Positions 24,285-32,898 are shown, numbered from the stretch's first letter. The stretch is 34,482 nt of DNA from Candidatus Omnitrophota bacterium (GCA_903944345.1 CAJARJ010000004.1:1-34482), one strand, 5' to 3'. The notes: a model not told the origin generated them from the sequence alone. Translations and numbers: made by a program.

Positions 24285-26786
24285 ATGCCGTATACAGCGA
24301 ACGACATTCGCCGGGTCGAGGAGAAGTGGCAGGAATATTGGCAGAAGAACAGGATTTTCAGTGCTGCTGTCAACCAGGGCAAGAAAAAATATTATGTTCT
24401 GGAAATGTTCCCGTATCCCTCGGGCAAGATTCATATGGGGCATGTGCGCAATTACACCATAGCGGACGTGATCGCACGTTATAAAATGATGCGCGGATTT
24501 AATGTTTTGCATCCTATGGGCTATGACGCTTTCGGGCAGCCCGCCGAGAATGCCGCGATCAAGCGGGGCGTTTCTCCTGCGGAATGGACGTACAAGTGTA
24601 TTGATGACATGCGTGTCGGGCTGCGGCGCATGGGGTTCTCTTATGATTGGGAGCGCGAGTTGGCAACCTGCGATGCGTCCTACTATAAATGGAATCAGTG
24701 GCTGTTTCTCAAGATGTTCGAGAAAGGCCTGGCGTATAAAAAGGCTTCTGCGGTTAACTGGTGCCCTTCCTGTGAAACAACCCTGGCCAACGAGGAAGTT
24801 ATCAACGGAGCTTGCTGGCGCTGCAAGAACGAGGTCGTCCAGAAGGAGCTGGAGCAGTGGTATCTGAAGATCACACATTATTCAGAGTCGCTTCTGGCTG
24901 ACCTGCAGCGTCTGGAGAATTGGCCGGCAAGGGTGCGGGCTATGCAGGAAAACTGGATTGGTAAAAGCTACGGAGCCGATATCTTTTTCAAGGTTTCCGG
25001 CAGCGATGAAACTATTACGGTCTTTACGACACGTCCGGATACTATTTTTGGAGCAACGTATGTTGTTCTGGCTCCGGAACATCCCTTGACGGATCGTTTG
25101 TCGCGCGGGACCGCACAGGAAGCGGCCGTTCGAACCTTTGTTGAAAAAGCGGCGCACACATCAAAAAGCCTGCGGGTGTCCGGTGATGCCAGGAAAGAGG
25201 GAGTTTTCTCCGGGGCGTTCGCGATCAATCCTGTTAATGGCGAGAAGATTCCGGTCTGGATTGGCGATTACGTGCTTATGGAATACGGCACAGGCGCCAT
25301 TATGGCCGTTCCGACTCATGACCAGAGAGATTTTGAGTTTGCCCGGCAGAACGGTCTGGCAATGCGGGTGGTTATCACGCCGTCCGTTGGTGAGAAGTTT
25401 GATCCGGAACAGATGGACCGGGCTTTCGAGGACGGCGGCGTCTTATGTCAGTCTGCCCAGTTTGACGGGATGCCCAATGAGCAGGCCAAGAAAGCCATTT
25501 CCGACTGGATGCAGGCAAAGGGTATAGGCCGCGTGAGTGTTCGCTGGCGTTTACGCGACTGGCTGATTTCGCGGCAGCGTTACTGGGGCACACCGATTCC
25601 GATGATTTATTGTCAGACCTGCGGAGTCGTGCCGGTAGCGCAGGATCAGCTTCCGGTCAGACTTCCGGACAATGCTCCGATTACCGGAGAAGGCGGCAGT
25701 CCGCTGGCCAAGGTTCCGGAGTTTGTGCAGGCGGCCTGTCCCAAGTGTGGACGATCAGCTCGTCGGGAGACGGACACGATGGCCACTTTCTTTGATTCGT
25801 CCTGGTATTTTCTGCGTTACTGTTCCGCACATGATGACGGACAGATTTTTGATCCTGTCCAGGCGGCGTACTGGATGCCGGTTGATCAATATATCGGCGG
25901 GATCGAGCATGCAATTCTGCATCTGCTTTATTCACGTTTTTTCACCAAGTTTATCCGGGATCTTGGACTGGTAACCGCGGATGAACCCTTCGAACGGCTG
26001 TTGACCCAGGGGATGGTGTTAAAAGACGGGGAAGTTATGTCCAAGTCGAAAGGCAATGTGGTTGACCCCGATGAAGTGATTGCGAAGTTCGGGGCGGACA
26101 CCCTTCGCATGTTTATTCTTTTTGCCGCGCCGCCGGAAGACCAGCTGGAGTGGAATCCGGCAGGACTGGAAGGAAACTGGCGGTTTATCAACCGCCTCTG
26201 GAATGCCGTTGAACAACGCTATGTCCGCGAAGCTAGTGGAGAGTCTGCCCTCGATGCCGGGGACAAAAAACTCGAGTTTGAACGTCATGCGGCGATCAAA
26301 CGGGTGACGGAAAGTATGGAAGGCGGTTTTAAGTTCAATACAGCGATCTCCGCGGTGATGGTTCTTATGAACGCGGTCGACAAGTACCCTGACCCTTCCG
26401 GAGTGACGGCCAAACAGGCCCGTTTGAACAAAGCGATCGAAACGGCGGTTCTTTTGCTGGCACCTTTTATTCCGCATGCCGCCGAAGAGTTGTGGGAAAT
26501 GATGGGCCAGCGGATTTCTTTCGGGGCCGGTTCGGTTGCTTTTGAACCCTGGCCAGTGTTTGACGAGGCCGCTTTGGTGACCGACAAGGTAAAAATTGTC
26601 GCCCAGGTCAACGGCAAGGTGCGGGCGGAGTTTGAAGTCCCGCGGGATGTGGACGAAACATTTCTTCGTCCGTTGGTGCTGGCAGACGAGGCGGTCATTC
26701 GCCACATGTCCGGGCAGGAGATCAGGAAATTTATTGTGGTTAAAAACAAGCTGGTGAGTATTGTGACCGCAGAGAAGGCGCAGTGA
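24285..26786 (+). CDS. leuS: leucyl-tRNA synthetase
   Basis: This class I synthetase of 833 residues attaches leucine to tRNA-Leu. The HIGH motif is H50-M-G-H53 in [13 protein letters not shown]. The KMSKS loop is V584-M-S-K-S588, a variant common in bacterial LeuRS. The CP1 editing domain is present, with [12 protein letters not shown] and [20 protein letters not shown] CxxC/CxxC zinc knuckle lies in the insertion after residue 160, and a second CQTC/CPKC pair lies near residues 445-490. The C-terminal anticodon-binding and LeuRS-specific parts are complete. I take the ATG at 24285 with GAAAGGAC upstream; the frame stays open further upstream, but there it overlaps the zinc-ribbon gene. The next gene overlaps by four bases. 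Confidence 0.97.
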   Translation: MPYTANDIRRVEEKWQEYWQKNRIFSAAVNQGKKKYYVLEMFPYPSGKIHMGHVRNYTIADVIARYKMMRGFNVLHPMGYDAFGQPAENAAIKRGVSPAEWTYKCIDDMRVGLRRMGFSYDWERELATCDASYYKWNQWLFLKMFEKGLAYKKASAVNWCPSCETTLANEEVINGACWRCKNEVVQKELEQWYLKITHYSESLLADLQRLENWPARVRAMQENWIGKSYGADIFFKVSGSDETITVFTTRPDTIFGATYVVLAPEHPLTDRLSRGTAQEAAVRTFVEKAAHTSKSLRVSGDARKEGVFSGAFAINPVNGEKIPVWIGDYVLMEYGTGAIMAVPTHDQRDFEFARQNGLAMRVVITPSVGEKFDPEQMDRAFEDGGVLCQSAQFDGMPNEQAKKAISDWMQAKGIGRVSVRWRLRDWLISRQRYWGTPIPMIYCQTCGVVPVAQDQLPVRLPDNAPITGEGGSPLAKVPEFVQAACPKCGRSARRETDTMATFFDSSWYFLRYCSAHDDGQIFDPVQAAYWMPVDQYIGGIEHAILHLLYSRFFTKFIRDLGLVTADEPFERLLTQGMVLKDGEVMSKSKGNVVDPDEVIAKFGADTLRMFILFAAPPEDQLEWNPAGLEGNWRFINRLWNAVEQRYVREASGESALDAGDKKLEFERHAAIKRVTESMEGGFKFNTAISAVMVLMNAVDKYPDPSGVTAKQARLNKAIETAVLLLAPFIPHAAEELWEMMGQRISFGAGSVAFEPWPVFDEAALVTDKVKIVAQVNGKVRAEFEVPRDVDETFLRPLVLADEAVIRHMSGQEIRKFIVVKNKLVSIVTAEKAQ

Positions 26787-27340
26787 GCGGGGCCTGGCGT
26801 GTTGTTCTGTTACTCATTGTCGGGGCGATCATTTGTGCGCCTGTTTCTTTCCTTGGGCGGTTAAAACAGCTGACCCTCCCGGCTTTGACGGCGTCAGATC
26901 TGAAGCAGAGTTCTTTGTCTTTTTCCGATCAGCGCACGCGGGTCATGCGATATTTTTATGCCGTCGATCAGATTTTCTCTGCTTGCGCAGCGGCCACACA
27001 CACGCACGACAGCAACGAAGTTGTTCCCGCTTGCCGGCGTTCTGCCAGATTGTTGGCGCAACTGATTTTGCCTCGGGGACTGCCCGCGGATGTTTCCGCA
27101 AACCTGGCTTTTTATCATCAGGCTGTGATTAATGAATCATTCCTGCTCGCCGCGCGCTGGGAGAATACGCGCAAGGAGGGCGGCGGCTTCTGGCCGTTCT
27201 TGCGTTATTGGACGATTGACACCTGCGGCACTAACAGCGTTCCACAGCGGATCTTGCGTCTTTATTCTCTGGATTGGGGGCAGGTGCGGGCCTTGGGGCC
27301 GGCGCTCGACCTGGAGTTGGGAGATTTTCCGGGCAATTGA
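26783..27340 (+). CDS. membrane-anchored protein of unknown function
   Basis: This 185-residue protein starts with GTG overlapping the leuS stop (GTGA), with AGAAGG a few bases upstream, so translation is coupled. One N-terminal hydrophobic segment ([21 protein letters not shown]) is either a signal anchor or an uncleaved signal. The rest is mainly helical with a few cysteines and no motif I recognise. The slot after leuS often holds lptE in other bacteria, but nothing here resembles LptE. It precedes another membrane protein, and the two may act together in the envelope. Confidence 0.7.
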   Translation: MSGAWRVVLLLIVGAIICAPVSFLGRLKQLTLPALTASDLKQSSLSFSDQRTRVMRYFYAVDQIFSACAAATHTHDSNEVVPACRRSARLLAQLILPRGLPADVSANLAFYHQAVINESFLLAARWENTRKEGGGFWPFLRYWTIDTCGTNSVPQRILRLYSLDWGQVRALGPALDLELGDFPGN

Positions 27341-27383
27341 TTCTCAGGGGCAGGATTTCCAAGGCAGAAGAAAAGAGGTGTCT

Positions 27384-28259
27384 TTGGGCAGGAAGATTCT
27401 GATAAAACTGTTTTGGTGTTCTCTCTTGCTCTGGATTGTTGCGGCTTATCAGCGGGAACGTCTGCCGCCGCCATCTTTTGTGATGGAGCCACTTCTGCAG
27501 GAACCGATACAACTTCCGGCGGACGATGCGCAAACGTTTCGGGCCAGGGCCCGGAAGCATTCCTATGAAATAATGCCGCTTTTTTCTTATGAGTTGTATG
27601 GCATGGTTGTTAGCCGTCACCACTCAGACAGCTGGTTTGATTATCATCATGAGCAGTGGAAAGATTTTCTGAATGTGGCGGATCTTTGTGTGATTTATGC
27701 AGACAATCTGCGTTCCAATGTCTATCAGAAGATGCGTTTCTCCTCCACCGATTATACTTGTCATTTCCGCTGGAGCAGTCCCGGTGTGGGGGAGTTCTTT
27801 AATGGAAAAGCTTTGTCCAATAATCATGTTTTGACCAACAAGCCTTCACTGATTAAGAAAATAAAGAAAGTTCGTCCGGGTGACCAGATTTATATGAAAG
27901 GTTCACTGGTCAATTATTATGAACAGAATTGCCCTGAATGTCTGCGGCCTTCCAGCATTTCCCGCGACGATGAAGGGCAGGGAGCCTGTGAGGTGGTTTT
28001 TCTGGAAGATTTCAGAATTTTGCGCACGGCTCGTCCAGTTTGGCGGCTGGTTTATTATTTGGCCTTTGGACTGACGTGTTTGTTGCTGTTTTTTTTGCTG
28101 AGAATCCATGAGGCGATTGCCTGGCATGTGGCCAGGTTGCGCGGCGCTTCCCAGGCGCTGCAAGAGGATGGTGGCTTGCCGGATGAGGCGCAAGACTATT
28201 CGCAGGATCACTCACAGGATGATTCGTCTTTCCCTCCCGGTTCCGGGCCAGACAGATAA
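27384..28259 (+). CDS. conserved envelope protein with two membrane helices, unknown function
   Basis: This protein has about 291 residues if it starts at the TTG at 27384, which has AAGAGGTG just upstream; the frame is open further 5' but there it overlaps the preceding gene. An N-terminal helix (ILIKLFWCSLLLWIVAAY) and a C-terminal helix (LVYYLAFGLTCLLLFFLL) frame an extracytoplasmic domain of about 210 residues. Its blocks NVADLCVIYADNL, LSNNHVLTNKPSLIKKIKKVRPGDQI and SSISRDDEGQGACEVVFLEDFRIL resemble, from memory, an uncharacterised conserved bacterial family. The tail is acidic and low in complexity (QDYSQDHSQDDSS). No enzymatic motif is evident. Confidence 0.72.
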   Translation: MGRKILIKLFWCSLLLWIVAAYQRERLPPPSFVMEPLLQEPIQLPADDAQTFRARARKHSYEIMPLFSYELYGMVVSRHHSDSWFDYHHEQWKDFLNVADLCVIYADNLRSNVYQKMRFSSTDYTCHFRWSSPGVGEFFNGKALSNNHVLTNKPSLIKKIKKVRPGDQIYMKGSLVNYYEQNCPECLRPSSISRDDEGQGACEVVFLEDFRILRTARPVWRLVYYLAFGLTCLLLFFLLRIHEAIAWHVARLRGASQALQEDGGLPDEAQDYSQDHSQDDSSFPPGSGPDR

Positions 28260-28265
28260 AATCTT

Positions 28266-28294
28266 TTGACAGCCCGACTGGGGATTGCTAGCAT
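28266..28294 (+). promoter_or_regulatory. strong sigma70-like promoter of comEA
   Basis: A consensus TTGACA at 28266-28271 and TAGCAT at 28289-28294 are 17 bases apart, with TGC as an extended -10. Downstream, CCCCGG at 28320-28325 pairs with CCGGGG at 28332-28337 and would sequester the G-rich ribosome site just before the ATG at 28342. Confidence 0.6.
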
Positions 28295-28341
28295 AGGGTT
28301 CCCTTGAGTCCTTCTTTCGCCCCGGATGTCGCCGGGGGCCA

Positions 28342-28680
28342 ATGCTGTATCTGACCAAACAGGAACACTCTCTTTTTGTATTTTTGCTTCTTGCCTGTCT
28401 GGGTGGCGCCGTATTTGTGGCGTTGGCACAGGCAAACCCCGTATTGTGTCAGGCAGTCTCTTTTATTGAACGCTCTCGTGCCACACAAGCCGTCAATATC
28501 AATACAGCAGACTATCACGAGCTGGTTACGGTGTCCGGGATTGGTCCCTTGACGGCACGCCGGATTCTTGCCGAACGCCGCCGTGCCGGAGATTTTGCTT
28601 CTGTGGACGAATTAAAACGTGTCCGGGGTATGTCCTCAAAGCGTATTGGGCAGATTTCCGGCCAGATCAGGCTGAGGTGA
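28342..28680 (+). CDS. comEA: ComEA-type helix-hairpin-helix DNA-binding protein
   Basis: This 112-residue protein has one N-terminal membrane anchor (about residues 11-30) followed by a ComEA helix-hairpin-helix domain (VNINTADYHELVTVSGIGPLTARRI, then DFASVDELKRVRGM). ComEA binds incoming double-stranded DNA outside the inner membrane during natural transformation and feeds it to the ComEC channel. The next gene is comEC, which overlaps or closely follows this stop, so the two form the usual pair. The ribosome site lies inside a GC-rich hairpin, which may limit translation. The domain is certain; a role in competence is likely but depends on an intact ComEC, which is broken here. Confidence 0.92.
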   Translation: MLYLTKQEHSLFVFLLLACLGGAVFVALAQANPVLCQAVSFIERSRATQAVNINTADYHELVTVSGIGPLTARRILAERRRAGDFASVDELKRVRGMSSKRIGQISGQIRLR

Positions 28681-28685
28681 GTGCA

Positions 28686-29477
28686 ATGCGGAGCGTGACC
28701 TCTACGCATCGCCCGTTATTCTGGCTGGGTGGGGCTTTTGCCGCAGGGATAGTTGTTTTGGGAGAAAAGCCTGCTTTCTGGCCGTTACTGGTTGGCGGCA
28801 TGGCCGTTTTTTCGCTTGCCAGTGCAGTCGTCTTTTTTCGTTTACGGTCTTCATCTATAGTATTTTTGCTGTTGGCGGTTTTTTGTGCGGGAGGGTTGTG
28901 GTATCGCCATGTCAGTATTTTGACCCCGGCTCATATTAGCGTCTGGCTTGGGCGGGGAAAAGAAGCGTGTACTGTCCGGGGCATTGTTTTGTCGTATGTG
29001 AAGGCGGGATCTTCCGGTATCATTCCCCGCAGTACGTTTATGCTGCAAGCGCAGTCTGTCTGCCGGATGGGAGAATGCCGGAGTGCCGTTGGCACGGTTC
29101 TGGTCAATCTTTTTGTTCCGGTAGATTTTTCCTCCGGAGACGAGGTTGTTGTGCGTGGCAAGTTGCATCGGCCTGGAGTTTTTGGTCCGAGTGCTCGCAG
29201 CTCTTATAGAGATATTCTCAGGAACAAGGGGATCGAAGTTTGTCTAAGCGTCAGGAAGGCGGACCGGCCGCTTTTGACGCGTCGGGCGTCTTTATGGTCA
29301 CTGCCTGCGGCGGCCCAGAGAATGCGCAAGCACTCCGCCCGGCTTTATGAACGCTATTTGCCGCCGGAAGAAGCCGGGCTTATGAAGGCTTTTATGCTGG
29401 GGATGCGGGAAAATATTCCCGCGCATGTTTATCGCCTTTTTCGTGATACCGGGACGGCGCACGTCTTACCAGCTTAA
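28686..29477 (+). pseudogene. comEC: comEC N-terminal fragment, interrupted
   Basis: The first 264 codons encode the N-terminus of a ComEC/Rec2 DNA-uptake channel: membrane helices near residues 10-65, the beta-rich OB-like domain (ACTVRGIVLSY through DEVVVRGKLHRPG) and the start of the competence domain (LPPEEAGLMKAFMLGMRENIPAHVYRLFRDTGTAHVL). In intact ComEC the GTAH-x-L motif continues into SGLH and many membrane helices, normally for several hundred more residues. Here the frame stops three codons after that motif, exactly where base composition changes. The ATG at 28686 has AGGTGAG six bases upstream; an in-frame GTG lies at 28677. An insertion or recombination seems likely, and an assembly join cannot be excluded. 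The missing C-terminal part is not found in the window. Confidence 0.85.
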
Positions 29478-29496
29478 TACACGAAATCGCCTAAAA

Positions 29497-29886
29497 TTGA
29501 GCTTTAAAGCTTCATTACCTGATGAAAATAAAGAGGTTAAGAAAATAGCGAGTGGGAAGAGATTTGTCAGCTCCTATGCCAGTATTCCGCCTAAAATGGC
29601 AGATAAATTGACTGCTTTAGCAAAGAAGCTGAAGGTGACAGAATCCGAGGCTTTGAGAAAGATTCTTGATAAATATTTCAAGGACATTGAAAAGAAGGGG
29701 TTGCCTTACGAGCCGTTAAGGAAGACCCCGCCTGTTGGACTAAAGATGATTCCCCGGACTATTGGCAGGGAGCAGGCAATTAAGCTTCGGGAGCTTTCAA
29801 GGAAGACCGGCAGGAAGATGAGCGAGTTGATTAGGGAAGCTGTGGAGATGAGGGTTGACTACATCTTGAAGGATATGGAAAGTTAG
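29497..29886 (+). CDS. tandem ribbon-helix-helix-like DNA-binding protein, start uncertain
   Basis: This protein has about 129 residues if it starts at the TTG at 29497. It holds two similar units: FVSSYASIPPKMADKLTALAK, then KVTESEALRKILDKYF (first), and MIPRTIGREQAIKLRELSR, then TGRKMSELIREAVEMRV (second). Each fits a short strand followed by two helices as in CopG/MetJ/Arc ribbon-helix-helix regulators, so one chain may supply both halves of a dimer. No ATG or ribosome site lies at the beginning, and the open frame runs back into the comEC fragment. The true N-terminus may therefore have been lost at the junction. It could regulate the three-gene operon that follows; a palindrome at 29994-30008 lies between them. 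Confidence 0.55.
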   Translation: MSFKASLPDENKEVKKIASGKRFVSSYASIPPKMADKLTALAKKLKVTESEALRKILDKYFKDIEKKGLPYEPLRKTPPVGLKMIPRTIGREQAIKLRELSRKTGRKMSELIREAVEMRVDYILKDMES

Positions 29887-29993
29887 ATTAATAAATATGT
29901 AAAACTAATTGTGCAAGAAATTTATACCCTTAAAATATGAATAGCAATTTGAATAGGTCGGTCAGAGATTTCTTGAGCCAATTACGGCTTTGT

Positions 29994-30008
29994 GTTATTG
30001 TAAATAAC
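29994..30008. promoter_or_regulatory. 15-base palindrome, candidate operator for the three-gene operon
   Basis: GTTATT-GTA-AATAAC is a perfect 6-3-6 inverted repeat about 60 bases upstream of the ATG at 30069. It lies between the ribbon-helix-helix gene and the operon. A confident -35/-10 pair could not be assigned in 29887-30068. That gap otherwise holds only a doubtful 27-codon frame. Confidence 0.4.
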
Positions 30009-30068
30009 TTCAAGCGGTAGCGTGTCAAGAATTATTTTATCTAAGATGGTTTTTGTTGGAGGATTTTA

Positions 30069-30764
30069 ATGAAAAAAATGCTTCTTTTGAATGATAAAGC
30101 TATTCCAGATTTTCTTCAATTTATTAAGTTAACAAAAGAACAGCTTCATGAGTTGCATTCTTTTCTGAGAAGAAAAGGGTTTGAAATTGGGATAGAAAGT
30201 TGTTGGGAGCTAGGCACTCTTCTAGGAGTTCAAAGCAGAGAAGCAATTGATTTGTTAACAATTTCTCAATTCCTTTTCGACCAAGTGCAAAAATTTAATT
30301 TTACAAATGAGGAATTGGTAACAGCTATACAAGAAGCTATACAAAATAATGGTCAAAGTGCGGATGCTATAAAAGTATTTGAGGCTCAACGAGAAGATTA
30401 TATAGCTTTGTTGAGAGACCCCGTCATTCAGGAAGGTATAAAAATTCGTGACCTTCAGTCGGGAATTATTAAATATGCCAGTGATTTTAAGTCTTTTTGT
30501 GATTACAGACCGTTATTTAGTGCAGATAGAAAAGAAATAAAAGGCTTTGTTCCCGCTATCTTAGTGCGTATTAGGACAAAAGATGATTTCGGAGAAAAAC
30601 AAGATATTATTTTTCAGTTAAACGAAGATTCTCTAAATGAACTAATAGAATTTACGACAGACATTAAGAAAAAATTAACTACGTTGAAGAAGTATGAGGG
30701 AGAGAAGATAAAGATTATTGGATGTTTGGGAGAGTACAAGGGCACTAATGTCGAGTCCAAGTAG
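30069..30764 (+). CDS. unknown protein, first gene of the MBL operon
   Basis: This is a 231-residue cytoplasmic protein with no signal or membrane segment and no family I recognise. The first 100 residues are helical (LTKEQLHELHSFLRR, then EELVTAIQEAI). The C-terminal part alternates strands and a long helix (FVPAILVRIRTKDDF, IIFQLNEDSLNELIEFTTDIKKKL), an arrangement seen in small partner or immunity-like proteins, though this is only a resemblance. GGAGG sits eight bases before the ATG. The next gene starts about 20 bases after the stop, and the third overlaps the second, so the three are almost certainly one operon. AT-rich codon use marks it as part of the island. Confidence 0.75.
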   Translation: MKKMLLLNDKAIPDFLQFIKLTKEQLHELHSFLRRKGFEIGIESCWELGTLLGVQSREAIDLLTISQFLFDQVQKFNFTNEELVTAIQEAIQNNGQSADAIKVFEAQREDYIALLRDPVIQEGIKIRDLQSGIIKYASDFKSFCDYRPLFSADRKEIKGFVPAILVRIRTKDDFGEKQDIIFQLNEDSLNELIEFTTDIKKKLTTLKKYEGEKIKIIGCLGEYKGTNVESK

Positions 30765-30785
30765 TAATATTTTAGGAGTGTAAAG

Positions 30786-31340
30786 ATGCCGGATGTGATG
30801 GAATATAAGAAGACAGAATTATTTCCAGCGAGACGCGGTTCTGTAAAAGATTTCCAGAGGTCAAGATTCTCGGTTGATGACACCTCTTCTGACGTTCCGA
30901 AAACTTTTAATACTGACACAAGTCTCTTAGTGGCATTAATTGATTCTTTGGAGGAAACTCAGTCAGAATCAGCCAGCCCAATTGAGAAAGAATTGTTGTA
31001 TAAAAAAGTCAAAGAGTTGTTAAAGAAGTTGAGCCAAGAAAAGACTGTTTTACGGAAAGAGTATTATGATGGATTGGTAAGAGAAGTTTATGAAAATTCT
31101 GCTCGCGTTGAAATCGCTCGTAACAACGGGACTATTAGAAGAGATTTGTTTCCGTATTCGGTTTTTAAGAATGGGATACCTCAGGCTGGCGATGCTATAC
31201 GTTATGCAGCCATACAGTATGATAATGGGGAATATGGCGGAGAGATAGAAATTAAAGGGCCTGCAAAATTGAGTATGGATAATGTGTCGAATTTAGAATC
31301 ATTGATGGATAGTCTTTGGAAAAGGCTTAATAAAAAGTGA
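30786..31340 (+). CDS. unknown protein, second gene of the MBL operon
   Basis: This is a 184-residue cytoplasmic protein. Residues 1-60 look disordered and are rich in S, T and charged residues. A helical hairpin follows (about 64-92, IEKELLYKKVKELLKKLSQEK). A small beta-rich domain closes the protein, with REVYENSARVEI, RRDLFPYSVF and GDAIRYAAIQYDNGEYGGEIEI. No catalytic motif is visible, and I do not recognise the family. AGGAGTG lies before the ATG. The stop overlaps the GTG of the metallo-hydrolase gene (GTGA), so the two are translationally coupled, which suggests their products form a complex. Confidence 0.75.
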   Translation: MPDVMEYKKTELFPARRGSVKDFQRSRFSVDDTSSDVPKTFNTDTSLLVALIDSLEETQSESASPIEKELLYKKVKELLKKLSQEKTVLRKEYYDGLVREVYENSARVEIARNNGTIRRDLFPYSVFKNGIPQAGDAIRYAAIQYDNGEYGGEIEIKGPAKLSMDNVSNLESLMDSLWKRLNKK

Positions 31341-32449
31341 TTAGAATTCACGTCGTTGAATGTGGCAATGGCGATACGATTCTTATTGAGTTCCCAAATG
31401 GGAAATTTGGGTTGGTTGATTGCAATCTTTATTCATCTGCTTGCCGAGAAACAGGTTCCTGCCGTACTTATAATTATCTTTTAAGTGCAATCAAAAATAA
31501 AAAACTTTCATTTGTTTGTTTGACGCATTTTCATGAAGACCATTTCACGGGAATGGCAGATATTCTTGATTATTATGAAGAAGATATGGAAATGTATATT
31601 GATTGCGGGAGAGTTTTTCTTGATGGCATTTTGAATACTAAATATGCAATTGATTATTGTACTAACGGTTTGAATAATAAAAACAATGAGTTAAAACGGA
31701 TATGCGACAAAGTAACTCAGATTGAAAGGGCTGGAAAGAAGAAAAGTTTTTATACAGATTTAAGTTTTGAGGTAATGAACAATTCTGCTCCTATTTTGCC
31801 GCTTGATTTAGGAAAAGGAGTTTCAGTAAAGATACTGCTTCCCTCTAGATATTCTATGAGTGCTTTCTCCAGATATCTAAGATGGAAATCTTTCTTGTGT
31901 AGACAAAGAGCCGATAATCCATCTCGTTTCGTCAGTAATATTAGTTACAATGACATTTCTTTGATGTTATTAATAGAATATCAGAAAACAAAAATCTTTC
32001 TTTGTGGAGACACGTCAAGACGCGGATGGAGTTATTTATTAAAAAATGAGGAAAATATCGCGGCAAATTTTGTAAAGGTAAGTCACCATGGTGCTAATAG
32101 TGGGAATCATCCAGCAATATGGGATAGAATAAGTCCGCAAGGCAGAGCTGTTGCTGTAATATCAGCAGATGGACAGAAACATCCTAGTCAGGAACTTTTG
32201 AATGAAATAAGACGAAAAGCGAAAGTATTTTGCACTAATATATCGAAACATTGTGATGATTCAAGGGGTGATATTTTTTCTGAATCAATAGACAGTGTAT
32301 ATATGATGGGTGACGAGATTGTAGATGTATCTTGTAAGGAGGCGTCCTTACTAAGTAATAAATGTTACGGAACAATGGTTTTCGATATAGATAACGAAGG
32401 TTGTGTTGGTTTGAACTGGTCAGAACATCAACGAGCAAATTGTTGTTAG
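31337..32449 (+). CDS. ComEC-type metallo-beta-lactamase-fold hydrolase (first)
   Basis: This 370-residue soluble hydrolase resembles the C-terminal MBL domain of ComEC/Rec2 without its membrane part. It has the metal-binding H64-x-H66-x-D68-H69 (THFHEDH), a GDTSRRGW aspartate that would bridge the metals, and H250-H251 in VSHHGANSG, with SADGQKHPSQELLNEI downstream. Such domains usually cleave phosphodiester bonds in nucleic acids or nucleotides. The opening IRIHVVECGNGDTILIEF fits stand-alone members of the group. It starts with GTG overlapping the previous stop. About 80 extra residues between the third and fourth motifs and the CC tail set it apart from the second hydrolase. It is cytoplasmic. 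The substrate is unknown; a defence role is an inference from its context. Confidence 0.85.
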   Translation: MIRIHVVECGNGDTILIEFPNGKFGLVDCNLYSSACRETGSCRTYNYLLSAIKNKKLSFVCLTHFHEDHFTGMADILDYYEEDMEMYIDCGRVFLDGILNTKYAIDYCTNGLNNKNNELKRICDKVTQIERAGKKKSFYTDLSFEVMNNSAPILPLDLGKGVSVKILLPSRYSMSAFSRYLRWKSFLCRQRADNPSRFVSNISYNDISLMLLIEYQKTKIFLCGDTSRRGWSYLLKNEENIAANFVKVSHHGANSGNHPAIWDRISPQGRAVAVISADGQKHPSQELLNEIRRKAKVFCTNISKHCDDSRGDIFSESIDSVYMMGDEIVDVSCKEASLLSNKCYGTMVFDIDNEGCVGLNWSEHQRANCC

Positions 32450-32497
32450 CGTTGAGCGCATATTTAGTTTTATTTCTTTTTTTAATATTTCCCTTTG

Positions 32498-32746
32498 TTA
32501 GTTTTTAGCTTCATTCAACTGGACAGCAGTTTTATCATCAAACAACGAATCACAGCTTAGGCAGTAAAAGACACCATGAACAGGCAGGACTTCCTGTTTT
32601 AGCGGCTCATCGCTGAAAATAAGTGAACAGTTCGGCATCTTGTCGTAAGACCCGTCAGCTTCGCACCACCCGGAAACCTCAGAAATGTTCTCACTTCCAC
32701 AATTTTTGCATGTCTTAATTGATATAGTATCAAATTCTTGACTCAT
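32498..32746 (-). CDS. small zinc-ribbon protein
   Basis: This is an 82-residue protein on the minus strand. It has C13-K-N-C16 and C62-L-S-C65 knuckles plus C28 and C40, so it probably binds one zinc ion, perhaps two. AAAGGAGC seven bases before the ATG is a strong ribosome site, which makes this a real gene. It converges with the first hydrolase gene and diverges from the second hydrolase unit. No family was recognised; a nucleic-acid or protein-binding role is plausible. Confidence 0.7.
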   Translation of the reverse strand: MSQEFDTISIKTCKNCGSENISEVSGWCEADGSYDKMPNCSLIFSDEPLKQEVLPVHGVFYCLSCDSLFDDKTAVQLNEAKN

Positions 32747-32765
32747 TTATTGCTCCTTTACGCGA

Positions 32766-32774
32766 AATATAGCA
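32766..32774 (-). promoter_or_regulatory. extended -10 element of the small zinc-ribbon gene
   Basis: On the minus strand TGC-TATATT ends about 20 bases before the start codon at 32746. The -35 region is poor (TGGTTT), as is common with extended -10 promoters. Beyond it, up to 32864, nothing else was recognised. Confidence 0.4.
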
Positions 32775-32864
32775 TAGATATTGAGCGAAAACCATATTTT
32801 CATTGATACAACATCAAAATAATAAAAATGTCCGAAAAGGTCAGTTTTTGGCGCACTCATCCTA

Positions 32865-32892
32865 TTTACAGGACAAATAATAAGAGTATAAT
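32865..32892 (+). promoter_or_regulatory. strong promoter of the second hydrolase unit
   Basis: TTTACA at 32865-32870 and a consensus TATAAT at 32887-32892 are 16 bases apart. Transcription would start near 32899, giving a leader of about 115 bases that contains an intrinsic terminator. Confidence 0.55.
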
Positions 32893-32898
32893 ATTTTA

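Noticed and set aside
26031-26045. VMSKS instead of KMSKS in leucyl-tRNA synthetase
   Set aside because: This variant is common in bacterial LeuRS and does not suggest loss of function.
29937-30020. 27-codon frame (MNSNLNRSVRDFLSQLR and on) in the gap before the operon
   Set aside because: There is no ribosome site and it is too short to judge. A faint resemblance to the start of a recombinase is not enough to call a remnant.
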